DNA from: Siphlonurus alternatus
Lineage: Eukaryota > Arthropoda > Insecta > Ephemeroptera > Siphlonuridae
Assembly: GCA_949825025.1 (NCBI GenBank)
Contig: OX463788.1
Coordinates: forward strand, 33,296,878 to 33,360,877
Length of the DNA: 64,000 nucleotides
Direction of reading: 5' to 3'
Each line of letters begins with the position of its first letter. Positions within the stretch are counted from its first letter, which is position 1. Below the pieces are notes generated by a model that was given only the letters and a program-made list of their open reading frames with translations, did not search any database and had not been told where the DNA came from. A program made the position numbers and the translations under genes. Of the stretch, positions 1-11,874 are shown piece after piece.

Positions 1-861
1 ATATGTTATCATTAAAATATGTTATATTAAGTTGATGCTGCTTGTATATTATAACCTCACCTACTAGCTTCTGAAGTTTAATGTAATGAAGTTTAATGTA
101 AATTCATATAATAATAAAATTAAACCTACACACTTGATGCTACTTATTTATTATTTATAAATATAAATGTAGCTTCTACTATTTAGCAAAAAAAGCTACA
201 AACAAAAAGGTTCATATTATAAAGATTGTATAAACTTCATACTGCACAATAGAGAATAAAAAGTATGTACCTTTTTTTTCTTCCGCTTGCACTGTGAGGA
301 AGCTATTGACGTACTGATGTGAATAAAATTAGAAAATTAATTAATAATGATTAAATTTGCTTAAAGCGTCACATGCAATTATCTGTACCCTTTTTTGGCG
401 GAGCGTAAATTGCTAATGCGTGTATTCATCCACCTCCACTAGATTTCAAACAGTAAGAGGCTTAATTGTTTAAGACATGTGGATAATGTAAAGAGGAAAA
501 TGTTTTTCATCATCCTTACAGCATAAACACTCTACCCTCTTTAAAGTAATATAACGCTTATTTTTTTAACAAATATTGCACATCTTCTATATTTTTAAAA
601 TACTTTCATATAATATTTTTAAGACAAGTGAAAAAGAAAGTAAAAATGGAATTGAGAATGTGCGTAAAAAAATTTTCATGTGTCGACAGAGAAAATCAAG
701 TACATGTCATTATACGTACACTTCGAGGAACAAATGTCATTCCTCTGATGTTCGATGTGATAAAGCAATCTATGAAGGCGGGATTAATCTTTTTTAAGAT
801 GGCTAGACTCTTTTTAATTTTAATCTCCATGTGTCTCTGTTAAAGTTATTTTACCAATAAA

Positions 862-1034
862 AGGTCTGTTCGTAAATACATACAATCAGAAAGAATCGAT
901 TATTTGTGATGAACCTTCTGTACATGGAACATACAGTTCATGGAACATACAGTTCATGGAACATACAGTTCATGGAACATACAGTTCATCACAAATAATC
1001 GATTCTTTCTGATTGTGTATTTACGAACAGACCT
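862..1034. mobile_element. Hairpin MITE, family 1, with internal 16-bp tandem repeat
   Basis: Inverted arms of about 50 bp begin AGGTCTGTTCGTAAATAC and contain AATCAGAAAGAATCGATTAT. The centre has four copies of CATGGAACATACAGTT (923-986). A relative sits at 49531-49658, and a single decayed end at 55918-55931. Confidence 0.85.
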
Positions 1035-2227
1035 AATAACTTTAATTGTAAGCATGTTTTGAAAAACCATAATTTATATATATAAAAAAAAATTGAAAAT
1101 TATGTTAGGCTTAATTTGTTTACAACTTTTTAGCTTTATTTTCATTATTTTAATTTAATTTTAAAGCACATATATGTATCATAAAAAATGCATTAGCTGA
1201 TTGTGTGTATATGTGGTAAGATGCCGCCGACTCTGGGACAGGCTTTTAAGCTAGGGTGAATTAAGGCAGAAGCACTACAGAGGGAAAGGAAATCTCGAGT
1301 TACTGCTTTGCCGGCTGCGATTATCAGCAGATTTATTTATCACCATAGATTGAAACATATATAGCTAGAATTAAAGTTACAAGCTGCAGATGTATATATA
1401 ATATAGTAGTGACAACTGTACTTGCTAAATCAGCAATATAATTTTGTCAGCATACATTCGTTTTCCTCATTTGCCTCCTCATAATATAATGCTTCATTAC
1501 TTGTAAACATATCACAACATATATGGAGTACTGATGTATAATTAGGTTAAGTGAAACTTTATTAATTAACATTATAATTGCACAGTACTGTTTTAAAATC
1601 CAGACTCATTTCTAAATTATTTAGCTAACTAAAAATATTTTGCAATAATAATTTGTTTTCGTTTTAATCAAATTTATATTAAATAAGGCTTTATATATAA
1701 TGGTGTTGAAAATAAATATTTTCAAATAATATAATATATAATGATGTCAAAAGAGAATTGCAGTTGAGTTTACTTTTAACATAAAAGTGCGATTCTAACT
1801 TCATATTTTGCTTCATTTATTTATTTATTTTATTTATATTTTTTGCAGTAAATATATTTATCTTTTATGAACAGTAACTTTTCACTTCCCTAGCTTCGTG
1901 TTTTATTATTTCATAACTCATTATATAGTTACGTTCAAAGTTCCTTGAAACGTTTTTAAATGACGAGAAAAATATATTTTTTAAATTTTATTCCAATGTA
2001 TGAGAGCTTTGTAAACTCTTGCAATTAAATCTCTGACAACGCCTGGAGCATAGAATAATTTAAAACATAACAATTAGAATGTATTTATAACGTAATAATA
2101 AATGCTCACAATAACAAGCTCTAATATCTGTGGGAGTCATCAGATTGACATAGCTTTAGTAGTCGTCAGTGCGAGGTAGGGCTAGAGAGAATATACTGGT
2201 TGGTAAGGGCAGAGATTCAATCACACA
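1035..2227. other. AT-rich intron, no feature
   Basis: A small balanced patch (1215-1330) was read on both strands for the next cyclase exon and does not encode the expected ERLLLSVLP block. Nothing else stands out. Confidence 0.6.
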
Positions 2228-2459
2228 AATATCGATGACGTCATTCACCGATGACTTAGTTTAAAGCATACAAGTCACTATAGTGTACGAAATTCTCAAT
2301 AAATTTTAACACAAATTTGTTACTTTTGTGATATAAGAAGCATACGGAGTTTCTGACATGAAAAATGAACCTCTTTTTGCATGCACAGTTCCTAAATACA
2401 CTTAAATACCTAAATTATACACTTAAAATGTCTTCGTCTCTTATGACGTCATCGATATG
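2228..2459. repeat. Short inverted repeat with CRE-type palindromes
   Basis: A 16-bp arm ATATCGATGACGTCAT near 2229-2244 recurs inverted near 2443-2458. Each arm contains a perfect TGACGTCA. It may be a decayed hairpin element just past exon E. Confidence 0.5.
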
Positions 2460-2485
2460 AGAAGTTTTCATGGTCAATGATTTAC

Positions 2486-2635
2486 CTGTTGCTGGTTGCC
2501 CCTCTGAGTACGCAGTCGGGCCTCGATGCACTGTCGAGTCTCGAGGAATGCCCTGCGTCGAGCCAGTTCACAAGGAAAATGCGTCATGGCACCTGCAGCA
2601 ATGGCCCCCAGCAGAAGTACGCCGTCAGCCGCGAG
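2486..2635 (-). CDS. Ac78C: Adenylyl cyclase type 5/6-like, exon E (sixth span and linker helix)
   Basis: Internal exon of 150 nt, 50 codons, phase 0 at both ends. The acceptor follows a run of about 15 T before CAG; the donor is CAG followed by GTAAATC. Residues 1-20 form the sixth hydrophobic span and end in MTHF, like CTHY in ADCY5/6. The rest, ARRRAFLETRQCIEARLRTQ followed by RGNQQQ, lines up with [20 protein letters not shown] and RENQQQ of ADCY5, the coiled-coil linker that joins the membrane bundle to the first catalytic domain. The family would continue with ERLLLSVLP; no exon with that start was found between here and position 1, so the catalytic half must lie further left. Two plus-strand open frames over the same bases are shadows. 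Confidence 0.93.
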
Positions 2636-3294
2636 CTGAAAAAAAAAAAAAAAAATGAATAAATAAATAAATAAATAAAACGTCCAGCAACGTGTGTCAT
2701 GGCAATCACTTTGTACAAGGGTCAACACGTTGTAATTTCAGGCAATTGAAAGGTTGGTACAAATTAAATAAAATTCAAGTTAGTGTACCGTTCTTATGTT
2801 TTTGAACAACATTAATGAATTTATATATTATTTTTCTGCATCACAGATCAAAGCAGTAAAGATGGATTTTATATTGTGGCAAATAAGGCTTCACTTTGTA
2901 TTATTTTACATTATTAATCTGGCTGTATTAAGATTGCTAGATTGCTTTGAAGTTATAAACAAACTTATTTAAGCAGCTTATAAAATTTTACAATTTGAAA
3001 AGAAAATGTTAATATTTAAAGTAGACCTCTAAAACTATTTATATTAATTATCACAACTGACAAAACAAAGAGCAAGAAATCTCAAAAGTTTACGGTGTAT
3101 GTTTCTGAGTAGTTTTTGTTGTCTACATTAAAAATATATAACACAGAACATAACCCTTTCTGTTGTTATACTTACATGTGACGCATAAAATTAATTATGC
3201 CACATAACGAATGAATGCAATGTTACAGAAAGTAACAAAATAGCAAATAATTTTACCATGCACATGCATTATATTTTCCTTCCTTGATCTCTGT

Positions 3295-4008
3295 TAAGGA
3301 TTAATCCCAGTTGATTGAGATCTCGAAATTGGAACCTTTAATTAAAATGAGACTTGCAGGGAAATTTAAACTCACTATAGGGGGAATGCAAATTTTGAAG
3401 TGGATCTCTCTTACCAGTTTTGTGAAAATTGAAGTAGAATTGGAGCCTTTTGGATGGACACCGGAAATTGAGTTTTTTTAAGAAAATATATCATACCCCT
3501 TTGATTTTACTCAAACCAAAAGTGATTAACTTTTAGAACATTTTCAGGAGGCACGAGGTGAGCGTGGCGCAGTACATTGACCGGTTCTCGTTAGATCAAC
3601 GAAGTCAGGCTACGTCGAGCGTGGTTAGTACTTGGACGGGTGACCATTTCAAGTAAAAATTACGCTGCTCCCTCCCTGGGGTAAATTCGTCTCACTTTCC
3701 ACCCAGTGCAGTGATGCACTTGTGTGTGGTTTCCCAGGCTTTGGACATAACTTTGGTCCATTGATAAAAAGTAGAGGTGTTCGTCCTGACTGAGGTTTTT
3801 CACGGTTCCCTCAGTCTCACCTCTCACCTTAGCGAATGCGGGGACGCGTAACAGGCCGTGGCCACCATCCTTTCCCTACCTTATTCCTACCCATTACCCC
3901 GCCGCGAGCTGTAAGCTCTTAGGGTTGTGTGCGGTTGGGTGTAAGAATGGGCTTGCCTAAACCTCGCCACAATAAAGCACATTTCTTTTATATTCTATAC
4001 TATATTAT

Positions 4009-4053
<45 letters not shown>

Positions 4054-4185
4054 TCGATACCTTTTTACAGAAACGTTATATGATTCCAAAGTAACTGACA
4101 AGGAAGATTTTATATCAGTTATCTTGTCTTATAAATCGAACCAACCATTGAAAATCTATGGTAAATGACTACTTCTGTAATTCTT
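3295..4185 (+). repeat. Old dispersed repeat, copy 1, split by a 5S SINE
   Basis: Segments 3295-3554 and 4052-4185 align in order with 11875-12235. Shared blocks include CAAATTTTGAAG, CAGTTTTGTGAAAA and GTAACTGA. Divergence is high, so this repeat is much older than the SINE inside it. Confidence 0.65.
3555..4049 (+). mobile_element. 5S rRNA-derived SINE, subfamily 2, full length with poly-A
   Basis: The head (3555-3650) matches the 5S rRNA internal promoter: TCTCGTTAGATC, then GAAGTCAGGCTACG (A-box side) and GGTTAGTACTTGGACGGGTG (box C). A body follows, then a tail with CCCATTACCCCGCCGCGAGC and about 39 A at 4011-4049. The 5S-like head marks it as a polymerase III-type SINE moved by a partner LINE. 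It sits inside a diverged older repeat (3295-4185) that has an uninterrupted relative at 11875-12235. Confidence 0.85.
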
Positions 4186-5645
4186 CATGATATTTGTTTT
4201 GAATATTTTATTAGTAGATGGAAAAAGCAAGCACATTAGAAATTAAATGATTAAATCAATTCGAAATTTATAATTTCGTCACGCAGTTTTAGTTTTATGA
4301 TGTTATATGTGCAGTGAAAAACTGAAAACAATCAGAGTGTGCTGGTGTTAGAAAAAAGGCAGAGAAAGACAGTATGATTTCTTTTAGAATGTTGTGCACA
4401 AAGTAAAACAATTCGGAGCAGAACTTAATTCTTACTGTATGTGATTATTTGTCATTAACAAAATCGTAAAAACAACACTGTCTGTAAACTTCTATAATAG
4501 AACTGCAATAGAAATGTTGCATTAATGACTAGTGACTATTCTTGAAGCAAATATTTATTTATGTTTTTATGATGTATTCTGGTAAAAAAATATGATCAAA
4601 ACTGAAAAACCAGCTTACCTTGCCCAAGAAAAGTTACTTTTAATATACTTTTTTCAATCGTAAAATACAATATGTGAATATTGTTTTGTAAAAAGTCCTG
4701 CAAGACCTTAATCATAGATGGAATATATTTATGTTGAAATGTACAAAACGGGGTATTCAAAAACAAATTAGTATAGATTTTAGAAATTTTTAATATTTAA
4801 AAAAAAAAAAAAAAAAAATGGAAATCAAATTGCAGTACTAAACTACTAAAAATGTCTAGGCTAAAAGGCTAAAATTTAAATGCTAACTCCCCCTCTCCTC
4901 TAGAATGTTTTAATGCAGCCAAGGCTGACCGAAATGTATAGAACCTATAATAAAGAAATAATAAAATAAGTCCTTTGAAAAGCAGTTGCCCTACAGCAAC
5001 AAAACTCAGAACTTATACTACCCGCAAAACATACTTGCTCAACTGGTGGTATCACTTTTAGGATACATTTTACTTTTACTTTTTTTTTTTTTTTTTTTGC
5101 AAAAGAAATGCATATAAGAATGTGAGTGATAATGTACAGTCTTTAATAGTTATCGAATTATAAAGATTTTGAAAAAAAAAATCAATTTTGGTGATGTCAA
5201 CAAGATTTTTTTTCACACGTATGTATGCACAAAATTTCGGGTAATTGAATGGTATGGGTTTTAATTTGTCGATTAAGTTATTTTCCCCCTAAAATGGGAA
5301 AAATTAAAGAAAGAAAAAACTTATAGAAAATCAATGTTAAGTGTCATTTTTTAAGTTTCATCTTGATAATTTTAGTTTATTAGACTCCGCAAATTTCAAG
5401 ACTGATATTATTTTTTGTCCCTGACTCATCCTTAATAAAAAACTGTCTCTAATACTGTTAAAAAATAAAGATAAGACAATAATAATTCTTTATTTCATTT
5501 CTGACAGTGCCATCGCGTTGCACGTAAATTTTTACCTTGAGCAGAAACATTTTTCGAATTTTTCCAAATGCACAATGTCACGATTTTTTAATTTAAGGGG
5601 TAGAAAAAGCCACCGCTAAATGCAAAAAACGTAATTTTGTCCAAT

Positions 5646-6110
5646 AATAATAATAATGGGCATCCGGCCACGGGATGAGTGTAGGCTCTTCTCTTGGCTC
5701 GCGGTACGTGTCTTCCCGCGCCCAGGAAGGACATGCGGGTTGGGGGTTGCCTTGCGAGTGTGACCTCTGGCCCGTAACCTGTGGTTTTCTAACCATAGGG
5801 CGGCCAGGGCATTGGTTTGGGAAGCCCAAGATGCATCCCCACCTCTTAATGCCCTGGTTACAGGCATCCAGCACCCATAGTGCTCGCGGAAATGTGTCCC
5901 ACTGCGCCTAGGAGAGGACCTGCCCGAAAGGCTGTGTGATAGGCTATTTGCGGGTGGACCCGGGAAGCTCTCATTGACCGCAGCTGAGTAGGAGACGCTG
6001 GATCGTAACATCCCCAACAGGATCAGCGGGCGCCTTCATCTTTGCCCAATTGGGCCCGGTGCTGGCGCTTAACCACCCCAACTAGGTTGGGAGTTAAAAC
6101 ACATCATAAT
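5646..6110. mobile_element. GC-rich retroelement-like insert flanked by TAA repeats
   Basis: A sharply GC-rich block with no intact ORF, between AATAATAATAATGGGC on the left and CATCATAATAATAATAACG on the right. The composition break and TAA-repeat flanks suggest the 3' part of a non-LTR element with a TAA tail, or one using TAA repeats as target (as R4/Dong-type elements do). The clade cannot be assigned without a protein domain. It lies in the intron between exons D and E. Confidence 0.5.
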
Positions 6111-7455
6111 AATAATAACGTGTAATAATATAGCAATATGATAATTATTATAATTATTTAAACGGCAGTGAAATTATTATTTATTTTACTTTTTCCTGCT
6201 CGATACCTATTTTACTTGTCAAGAAAGCAAGTCAACTAACTCATTTTTTTTTTTTAAATTTGTAATGTGATAACCTTGCAAGCTTTGTAACATCTGATTA
6301 GTTTAACTTTAAAATTATATTATAAATGTATATTTTAATTATTAAATAAATAATATAAACACGAGTCCTTTTTTTAATTATGATATAAAAATATACTCTT
6401 TTTAACAAATACGCACAACATTGTGCAACTTTGTGTCATTTACTGCTCAAAAGAATAATATTTGACATGGTGACGAAAGAGAATATCCAATACACATCTC
6501 TTTTTTCTCTTCTACAGCTGATCTAATCCCTTGTGTTTCACTTTTGTTCTTTGTATTATACCGCCTTTCTACTGCCGGCTCAACCCTCTTCCTAATGCTC
6601 GGAATATATTTTCTCTTTCTCTCTCCCAATTTAAGGCATGTCATTTCATTATCACCAGTGATGAGGAAAAAGAAACAAAGGAGTTTCATGTGAATAAATT
6701 TTGCAACGGAAAATATAAAACATGCAGTGACTCTTTCATGAATAACTATCAAAAGTGTCTTTTTTCCAAGGATTCATTACGTTTTTTTCATTATATAAAA
6801 AGAAAGGGAAAAAAAACGTATTATATTAGGTGTTTAAATATAATCTTTGCTTCTATTAAATTGCTTCTACTACTTCTAGTTAGCACTATTAGCAGCAATC
6901 CTACAACAAAATAACCTATATATCTATAATATCTACAGGCGATACGTAAGCAGTATATATATTGCACATTGATTATTGATTACTGTTTCAGTACGATAAC
7001 GTACTCCAAAAATTATTTCTGTAAATAATAGACAATCTCCATAAATTTTCATTTAACATGCATAATAATCTTTGGCCTGTGAAAACTTTTTTTTTAAGCA
7101 TGAATGTGACACCATTTAAAAAAAAAAAAAAAAACGAAAGTTTCGTTGAACAATATAAGACGATGTTTAAAAAAAAGTATAAAAAAAAATTCTCATAAAA
7201 ATGAGAAAAAAAAACGTTAAAACAATTGTTTTGTTCTATATTAAAAAAATACATGCAAGTTTGAACTAGAGAATGAGCAGCAATTGATCTAAAAATAAAC
7301 CACAGAACTGGAAGTATCAACTATTTACATGTATTTACATGTTTATTGTTTTCATAACGAAGTTGAGTTACAGGCTGGCATGGAGCTTTTGAAACTTTAA
7401 ACTTTAATAAACTTATGTTTGAGTTAATAATATTATACATCGATCAGTATTACAT

Positions 7456-7513
<58 letters not shown>

Positions 7514-8632
7514 ATTATATATTATAAAGCTGACAAGCAATAAAAAAAAGGGTCTGATCATTTGGAATGAAGACGAATCTCGATTTTACGAAGCTGAAGG
7601 TATTAGAATTTTTTGTTACTTTGTATATTTAATGATAACAAAATTAAGGTCTTTGTAAAAATAATAATAATAAAAATAAAGAGATTACATCAAAGTTGAA
7701 CGTTAACGTTGCAGTGTAAAAATATCAAAAATTAAGTTCACAATAATTATCCGCCAAAATTTCCAACATGGCAGATACTTGAAGGATACCCAATCCAGGA
7801 GGTAGTTGATGGCATCCACTCAGTTGCCGATTATCCGGATTGCGATTACCATAGTTTACTGAGTCAAAACCATCGAGAGACGTAATGAGCCCAACTCGTT
7901 AACCTAGATAGATAATATTTACAACTTTGAAGAGTATAACATCTTCATTCATTGTTCTAAAACGAAATAAACAGAAACCTCATTTTTATCGTGAACTTAT
8001 ATGTTAAATGTCATGCTTCATTATATTTTTCCTCATAAATACAGACTATTCCATAACTCGTGTAACCTTTTTGCCCTATGACCATGGTGGACTGGTCATT
8101 GAAGCTAGGGACATGAAAATTTGCATAGGAGTAGCCAAGTTACTAAAGTTTTAGACCCTTAACTTGAAAATTTTGAATTTTGAAGTTTCATCCCCTTCCA
8201 GGGGCGCAGCGCACAAATCTTGTATTTCGTTTATGCATGCATGGGATTTCAATTAAAAAAAATGGCTAAAAAAATTTTGAATTTCAGGCTAAAAATTCGT
8301 ATCTAGGGGTCTAAAAGGTTCAATCTTCAATGACAATATTATTTGTGCAAAATATTCCCCCTCAATCCTGTGGGGGTAAAAAATGACAACCATGTGAGTG
8401 CATTTCCTTTAAATTAGATTCCTATTCGAAGCAAAGTTATCAGCGACCTCGATAACCCCCTAATTAAACTTTGTTTAATGGTTGCATTTACATTTAATCA
8501 TTTGATGGAATACTTGAAATATTTCTAATTTTCTAATGATTACTATATAAGGAATACGGATATTTCGATAAACTCGTTTATCACACTAATCACACAAGTG
8601 ATTTTTACATACATTTGTTTTAGATGAATTAC
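6111..8632. other. Intron D-E, mainly unannotated AT-rich sequence
   Basis: Apart from the AT microsatellite there are two poorly defined moderate-GC patches (7770-7880 and 8080-8460) that may be old repeats. The open frames at 6447-7320 are low-complexity and not credible genes. Confidence 0.55.
7460..7506. repeat. (AT)n microsatellite
   Basis: About 23 AT units in the intron between exons D and E. Confidence 0.95.
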
Positions 8633-9076
8633 CTTGATAGTGGCGATCGGTCCGTCCTGTTGTGTGTACGCCGTGCAAGTAAGGTGGGCAGCCGCCAACA
8701 CGCAGCCCGCAATCACCGCCTCGTGAAGGTGCACGGGGAGCATGGCAAACGACAAGAAAACGAGTGCCAACGCCGATGTCACGGCATTTTGTGGTGTTAA
8801 TGCCATGAGTAAAGTAATAGCAAGGAATGTAATGATAATCACATACGAGGTTGCAAGGAGATATAATTCATTTAAAGAAGGTTTCGCTAACATTACTAAT
8901 AAAGCTAAATATATGAGTAAACATGTAATTAACGTTGTACATGAGAGCAACAGTGGACCGTTATCTAATAGTATAATTAAAAGAAGCAAGGAACAAAGAG
9001 CCACTAATAATACTAATAAATGCACTAAATGACTTTGATTCATTCGCAAAAAGTAGCGTTGATACAGCATCTCCAC
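8633..9076 (-). CDS. Ac78C: Adenylyl cyclase type 5/6-like, exon D (first membrane domain, spans 1-5)
   Basis: Internal exon of 444 nt, 148 codons, bounded by TTTCAG before GTG and AAG followed by GTAATTC, phase 0 at both ends. It begins VEMLYQRYFLRMNQS, nearly the same as the LERLYQRYF(F)xxNQSS block directly before the first span of mammalian ADCY5/6. Hydrophobic spans lie at about residues 16-37, 40-64, 67-92, 97-114 and 117-136. The loop between the last two, SFAMLPVHLHEAVIAG, matches the TLLPVRMRAAVLSG pattern of AC5/6. Together with exon E this makes the six-span first membrane bundle of a plasma-membrane enzyme that converts ATP to cAMP under G-protein control. The catalytic residues are not in this exon. 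Confidence 0.92.
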
Positions 9077-9988
9077 CTGAAACAATTTTTTACATTTTAT
9101 GTAAAAGAACAAAATTTTATTTTACAAAGAGGCTTAATATTAGCTTATATATTATATTTAAATAGGTTGAAGCAAATGGATCTTATGTCTTAAATTTGAA
9201 CCAAATAAATAAGAACAAAGAAAATAAATAAATCTTCAATTTTTTCTGAGAATATTATAACTTTTAAAAAAGCTTTTATTAAAAATGCTCTGTCTAACAA
9301 TACAAGTTCTTGGGAATTTACTGTTTCAATTTTAAAATCCCAATTTTCGGTACCGAAACAAACAAATGTATAGCTTTGTGTTTATGTAAGTGAAATGTTC
9401 GGAATTTGCGTAGTTTCAAATAATACAGGGAACTATACACCATGACATACAGAAATATAAAAATAAGACTTTTTATTCTTTAAATATTTTATAATTTTCT
9501 TGCCTTTTCCACGCTTCTTTCTTTCCTTTTATTTCATTTACCTTTGAGAACGCTTTTTTTATACCTAACAAGCACGGAATCAATAAACTTAATTTATTTC
9601 TAAATATTTGTCCTGTAAAATATCATATTACACTTTATTATATTATATTATTCAAATGTAATATTGTACTCTAGCATCACTCGCCAGTGAGTCTCCGATA
9701 TTTAAATTAAAATGCTAATATGTTTATTCACATTGCTTTCAATGTGATAAATTAAATTAAATGTATGATCGTGTAAAAAAATGTATTGAAAACAATTGCG
9801 TTTAAAGAAGTGAAGATTTGAAATATAATTGATCAGATAATATTGTGTAGTTCTGTATTAATGATCTAAATAGAGGTATACAGTAATCAGAGACTTTTAG
9901 GTACCTGGGTATCTCTACCTAGGTCTCTGAGTATAATATTTTAATTCATTTTTAGTTTAGTTGAATATAAATATTTTTGTATTTTTAC
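9077..9988. other. Intron C-D
   Basis: 912 bp of AT-rich sequence between GTAAAAAT at the exon C donor and TTTCAG at the exon D acceptor (minus strand). No internal feature was recognised. Confidence 0.75.
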
Positions 9989-10144
9989 CTGAGCATTATC
10001 AAATCCTCTGGAACGCCACAAGCGGCGGACGAGACGTACAAATCTGGAGCATTTGCTTCCTCGGGTCGAGGTGAGCGCTCCCCCCAGTGCAGGACTTGAC
10101 TCCCTCGCCCCCTCCTCGTCCTCCTCGTTTTCCTCGCGGGTCGG
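9989..10144 (-). CDS. Ac78C: Adenylyl cyclase type 5/6-like, exon C (pre-membrane basic segment)
   Basis: Exon ending in CAG followed by GTAAAAAT, phase 0. The most plausible acceptor is GTGCTGCAG before CCG at 10144, giving 52 codons; the frame stays open to about 10228, so the 5' boundary is less certain than the 3' one. The peptide begins with an acidic run (PTREENEEDEEGARESS) and ends with a basic stretch, SRFVRLVRRLWRSRGFDNAQ. Joined to exon D this resembles the conserved block before the first membrane span of ADCY5/6, where a Leu/Val/basic segment precedes the LERLYQRYF motif. Another reading frame across this region is also open but meets a stop just before the donor, so it was not chosen. 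Confidence 0.72.
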
Positions 10145-11040
10145 CTGCAGCACGCACGACACACACGCCACTTGAGGCAAGCAGACAGCCAAGTGCCAGC
10201 AAACGAACGATAGGCCGCGGGCGCAATTTCACAGCACGCTCCACTCCAATTTTAATTTAGAAAAAAGAAAATGATTTCCTCTAAAAATCTGTTGTCAATC
10301 ATTAAATACCGATGGCAAATAAAAACTTTAAGTATTGAAATTACATCGTCACAATCGATTTATTATTTTTTTGTACATTATATTAAATTTTTAAGATTTT
10401 TAAATATTTTTCAATTTCAGCCTTAATTAAATTTTCAGGACAAGAGTTTATAATTTTTTCTCATGAGTATCATTTTAGTAATTTGAAATTAAATTACTTT
10501 GTACCTGCAGTTCAAACTGATATATTCATAATGATAACAATGCCAGTGCTTGTTGCGGCATTCATGTACAGCAAAGGCAGGTAACTTCTCTCTGCTAAAG
10601 TTATTAAAAATTTAAAGATGAAAAAACATTATTTTGCAAACTAATATCTTAAATACAGAACAAACCTACATTTCTAAACATTGTTATAATATAAAACAAT
10701 GAGATGAGCAACAGAGCTTACTTTTTTTTTTTTTTACTCGCACGCTTATTTTCCTTGAATTTACGCAGTTATGCAAAACATAATATTAAGTCTGATCGTG
10801 AATGCACAATCAATTCATGAAACAGATTAATCATCTGAACTGGGAACAAAAGGAAAATAAGTTTTGTAGATTTTTTTTTAGATTTTTTAAGCTAAAATTT
10901 AATATATATTTTTAATGATGTGTTAAACTCAAATTTCAAATTGTTTTTATTGCAGACTTGATCCTTGTAGGTTTAAATTTAAAAAAAAAAAAAAAAAACG
11001 TGCTTATATCATTGTATAAATAAAAATCCACTGTTCTTAC
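10145..11040. other. Intron B-C
   Basis: 896 bp bounded by GTAAGAAC (exon B donor) and GTGCTGCAG (exon C acceptor), with T tracts at 10721-10734 and an 18-A run at 10981-10998 (T on the gene's strand). Confidence 0.6.
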
Positions 11041-11319
11041 CTTAAGCGATGTAGAGTAATTAGAGCGTAGGCCGGAGGAGGCATTGAAGTGTTCAATCAC
11101 CTCCCAATTGGATTTACGTGGTTGTTGGGCTGCTCCGGGTGCAAGCGGAGGCGTTGAATGCGAAGAGGCGGCTGCGGTTGCAGCGTTGGTCGGCATGGGA
11201 CCAGAAAGTACAGGACAAAGCTCACTGAAGGCTTTCCTTGGCACGGAGCCGTTGGTTGTTCGCGCTGGCTGACGCAAACTCCGGCTCCGTCTGTTACGAT
11301 CTCCTAGCACCGGCAGCTC
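11041..11319 (-). CDS. Ac78C: Adenylyl cyclase type 5/6-like, exon B (N-terminal cytoplasmic tail)
   Basis: Proposed coding exon of 279 nt, 93 codons. The acceptor is ...GCCTGTTGCAG before GAG; the donor is AAG followed by GTAAGAAC, phase 0 at both ends. The peptide is low-complexity: basic near the start (DRNRRSRSLRQPAR), then Ala/Thr/Pro-rich, ending NASSGLRSNYSTSLK. It has no membrane span, which fits the variable cytoplasmic N-terminus of the cyclase. An in-frame ATG at 11196-11194 could be an alternative start, making this a first exon of a shorter isoform (52 residues here). The CpG-rich stretch just upstream (about 11340-11500) would then be its promoter or 5' UTR. Exon status is inferred from open frame, splice sites and GC rise. 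Confidence 0.6.
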
Positions 11320-11510
11320 CTGCAACAGGCGCCAGCCACTTTAGTAGGCGTGCTGGATGTCTCTCACGTGGAGACGCGCGCGCTCGCTGTAGCTGCACTC
11401 GGCGCACAGCCTCCGTTCACTGGGATACAGAACAATTGAACCCCCTCTCACCTAGGCGGCTCACGTGTGTATGCCACGTGTTGATACTATTAGGATTTCT
11501 GGAAATATCA
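11320..11510 (-). promoter_or_regulatory. GC/CpG-richer stretch 5' of exon B, candidate alternative promoter
   Basis: About 190 bp with repeated CG dinucleotides (for example ACGCGCGCGCTCG near 11371-11384) in an otherwise AT-rich intron. It abuts exon B on its 5' side. It could be an internal promoter and 5' UTR for an isoform starting at ATG 11196, or extra exon sequence. No TATA box or initiator could be assigned. Confidence 0.3.
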
Positions 11511-11874
11511 GCAGGTAGCCCTTCCACATCAACTCATGATAACTTTGGGCCGGAGATGCAGTTCTATAAATTATATAATATAATATACAGTGCACTACAA
11601 AAACAGGAAAATGCAATTATTCAAATTTTATTTAAAACATCGTACTTTTAAATATAAATTGTTTCCCTTGTTTTTATATCAGAAAGACAAAGAAACATAC
11701 AGTCAGTTATTTATTATTCAGAGCAAAGAAATTATTAAATTCGCTAAATAATACAAGAGAATAGAAATGTATACACGTATATTTCTATTCTCTGATATTT
11801 CTGTATGTAATTAGAATTAATGAAAAAAAAATTGTAACGTTGAAGCTTCTCAAATATCAGTATAACAAGAATAT

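Noticed and set aside
1201..1330. Possible next cyclase exon (minus strand open frame)
   Set aside because: The translation does not resemble the catalytic-domain start expected after NQQQ, and no convincing splice-site pair bounds it.
5593..6017. Open frames up to 133 codons on both strands
   Set aside because: They lie in a GC-rich retroelement-like block; no conserved protein motif, and open frames are expected by chance at that composition.
8742..9032. Plus-strand 96-codon open frame opposite exon D
   Set aside because: Shadow of the cyclase coding strand; no independent motif.
9999..10244. Alternative frame over exon C giving an apparent signal-peptide-like start
   Set aside because: It begins at GTG rather than ATG and hits a stop before the donor; the other frame joins in phase to the cyclase membrane exon.
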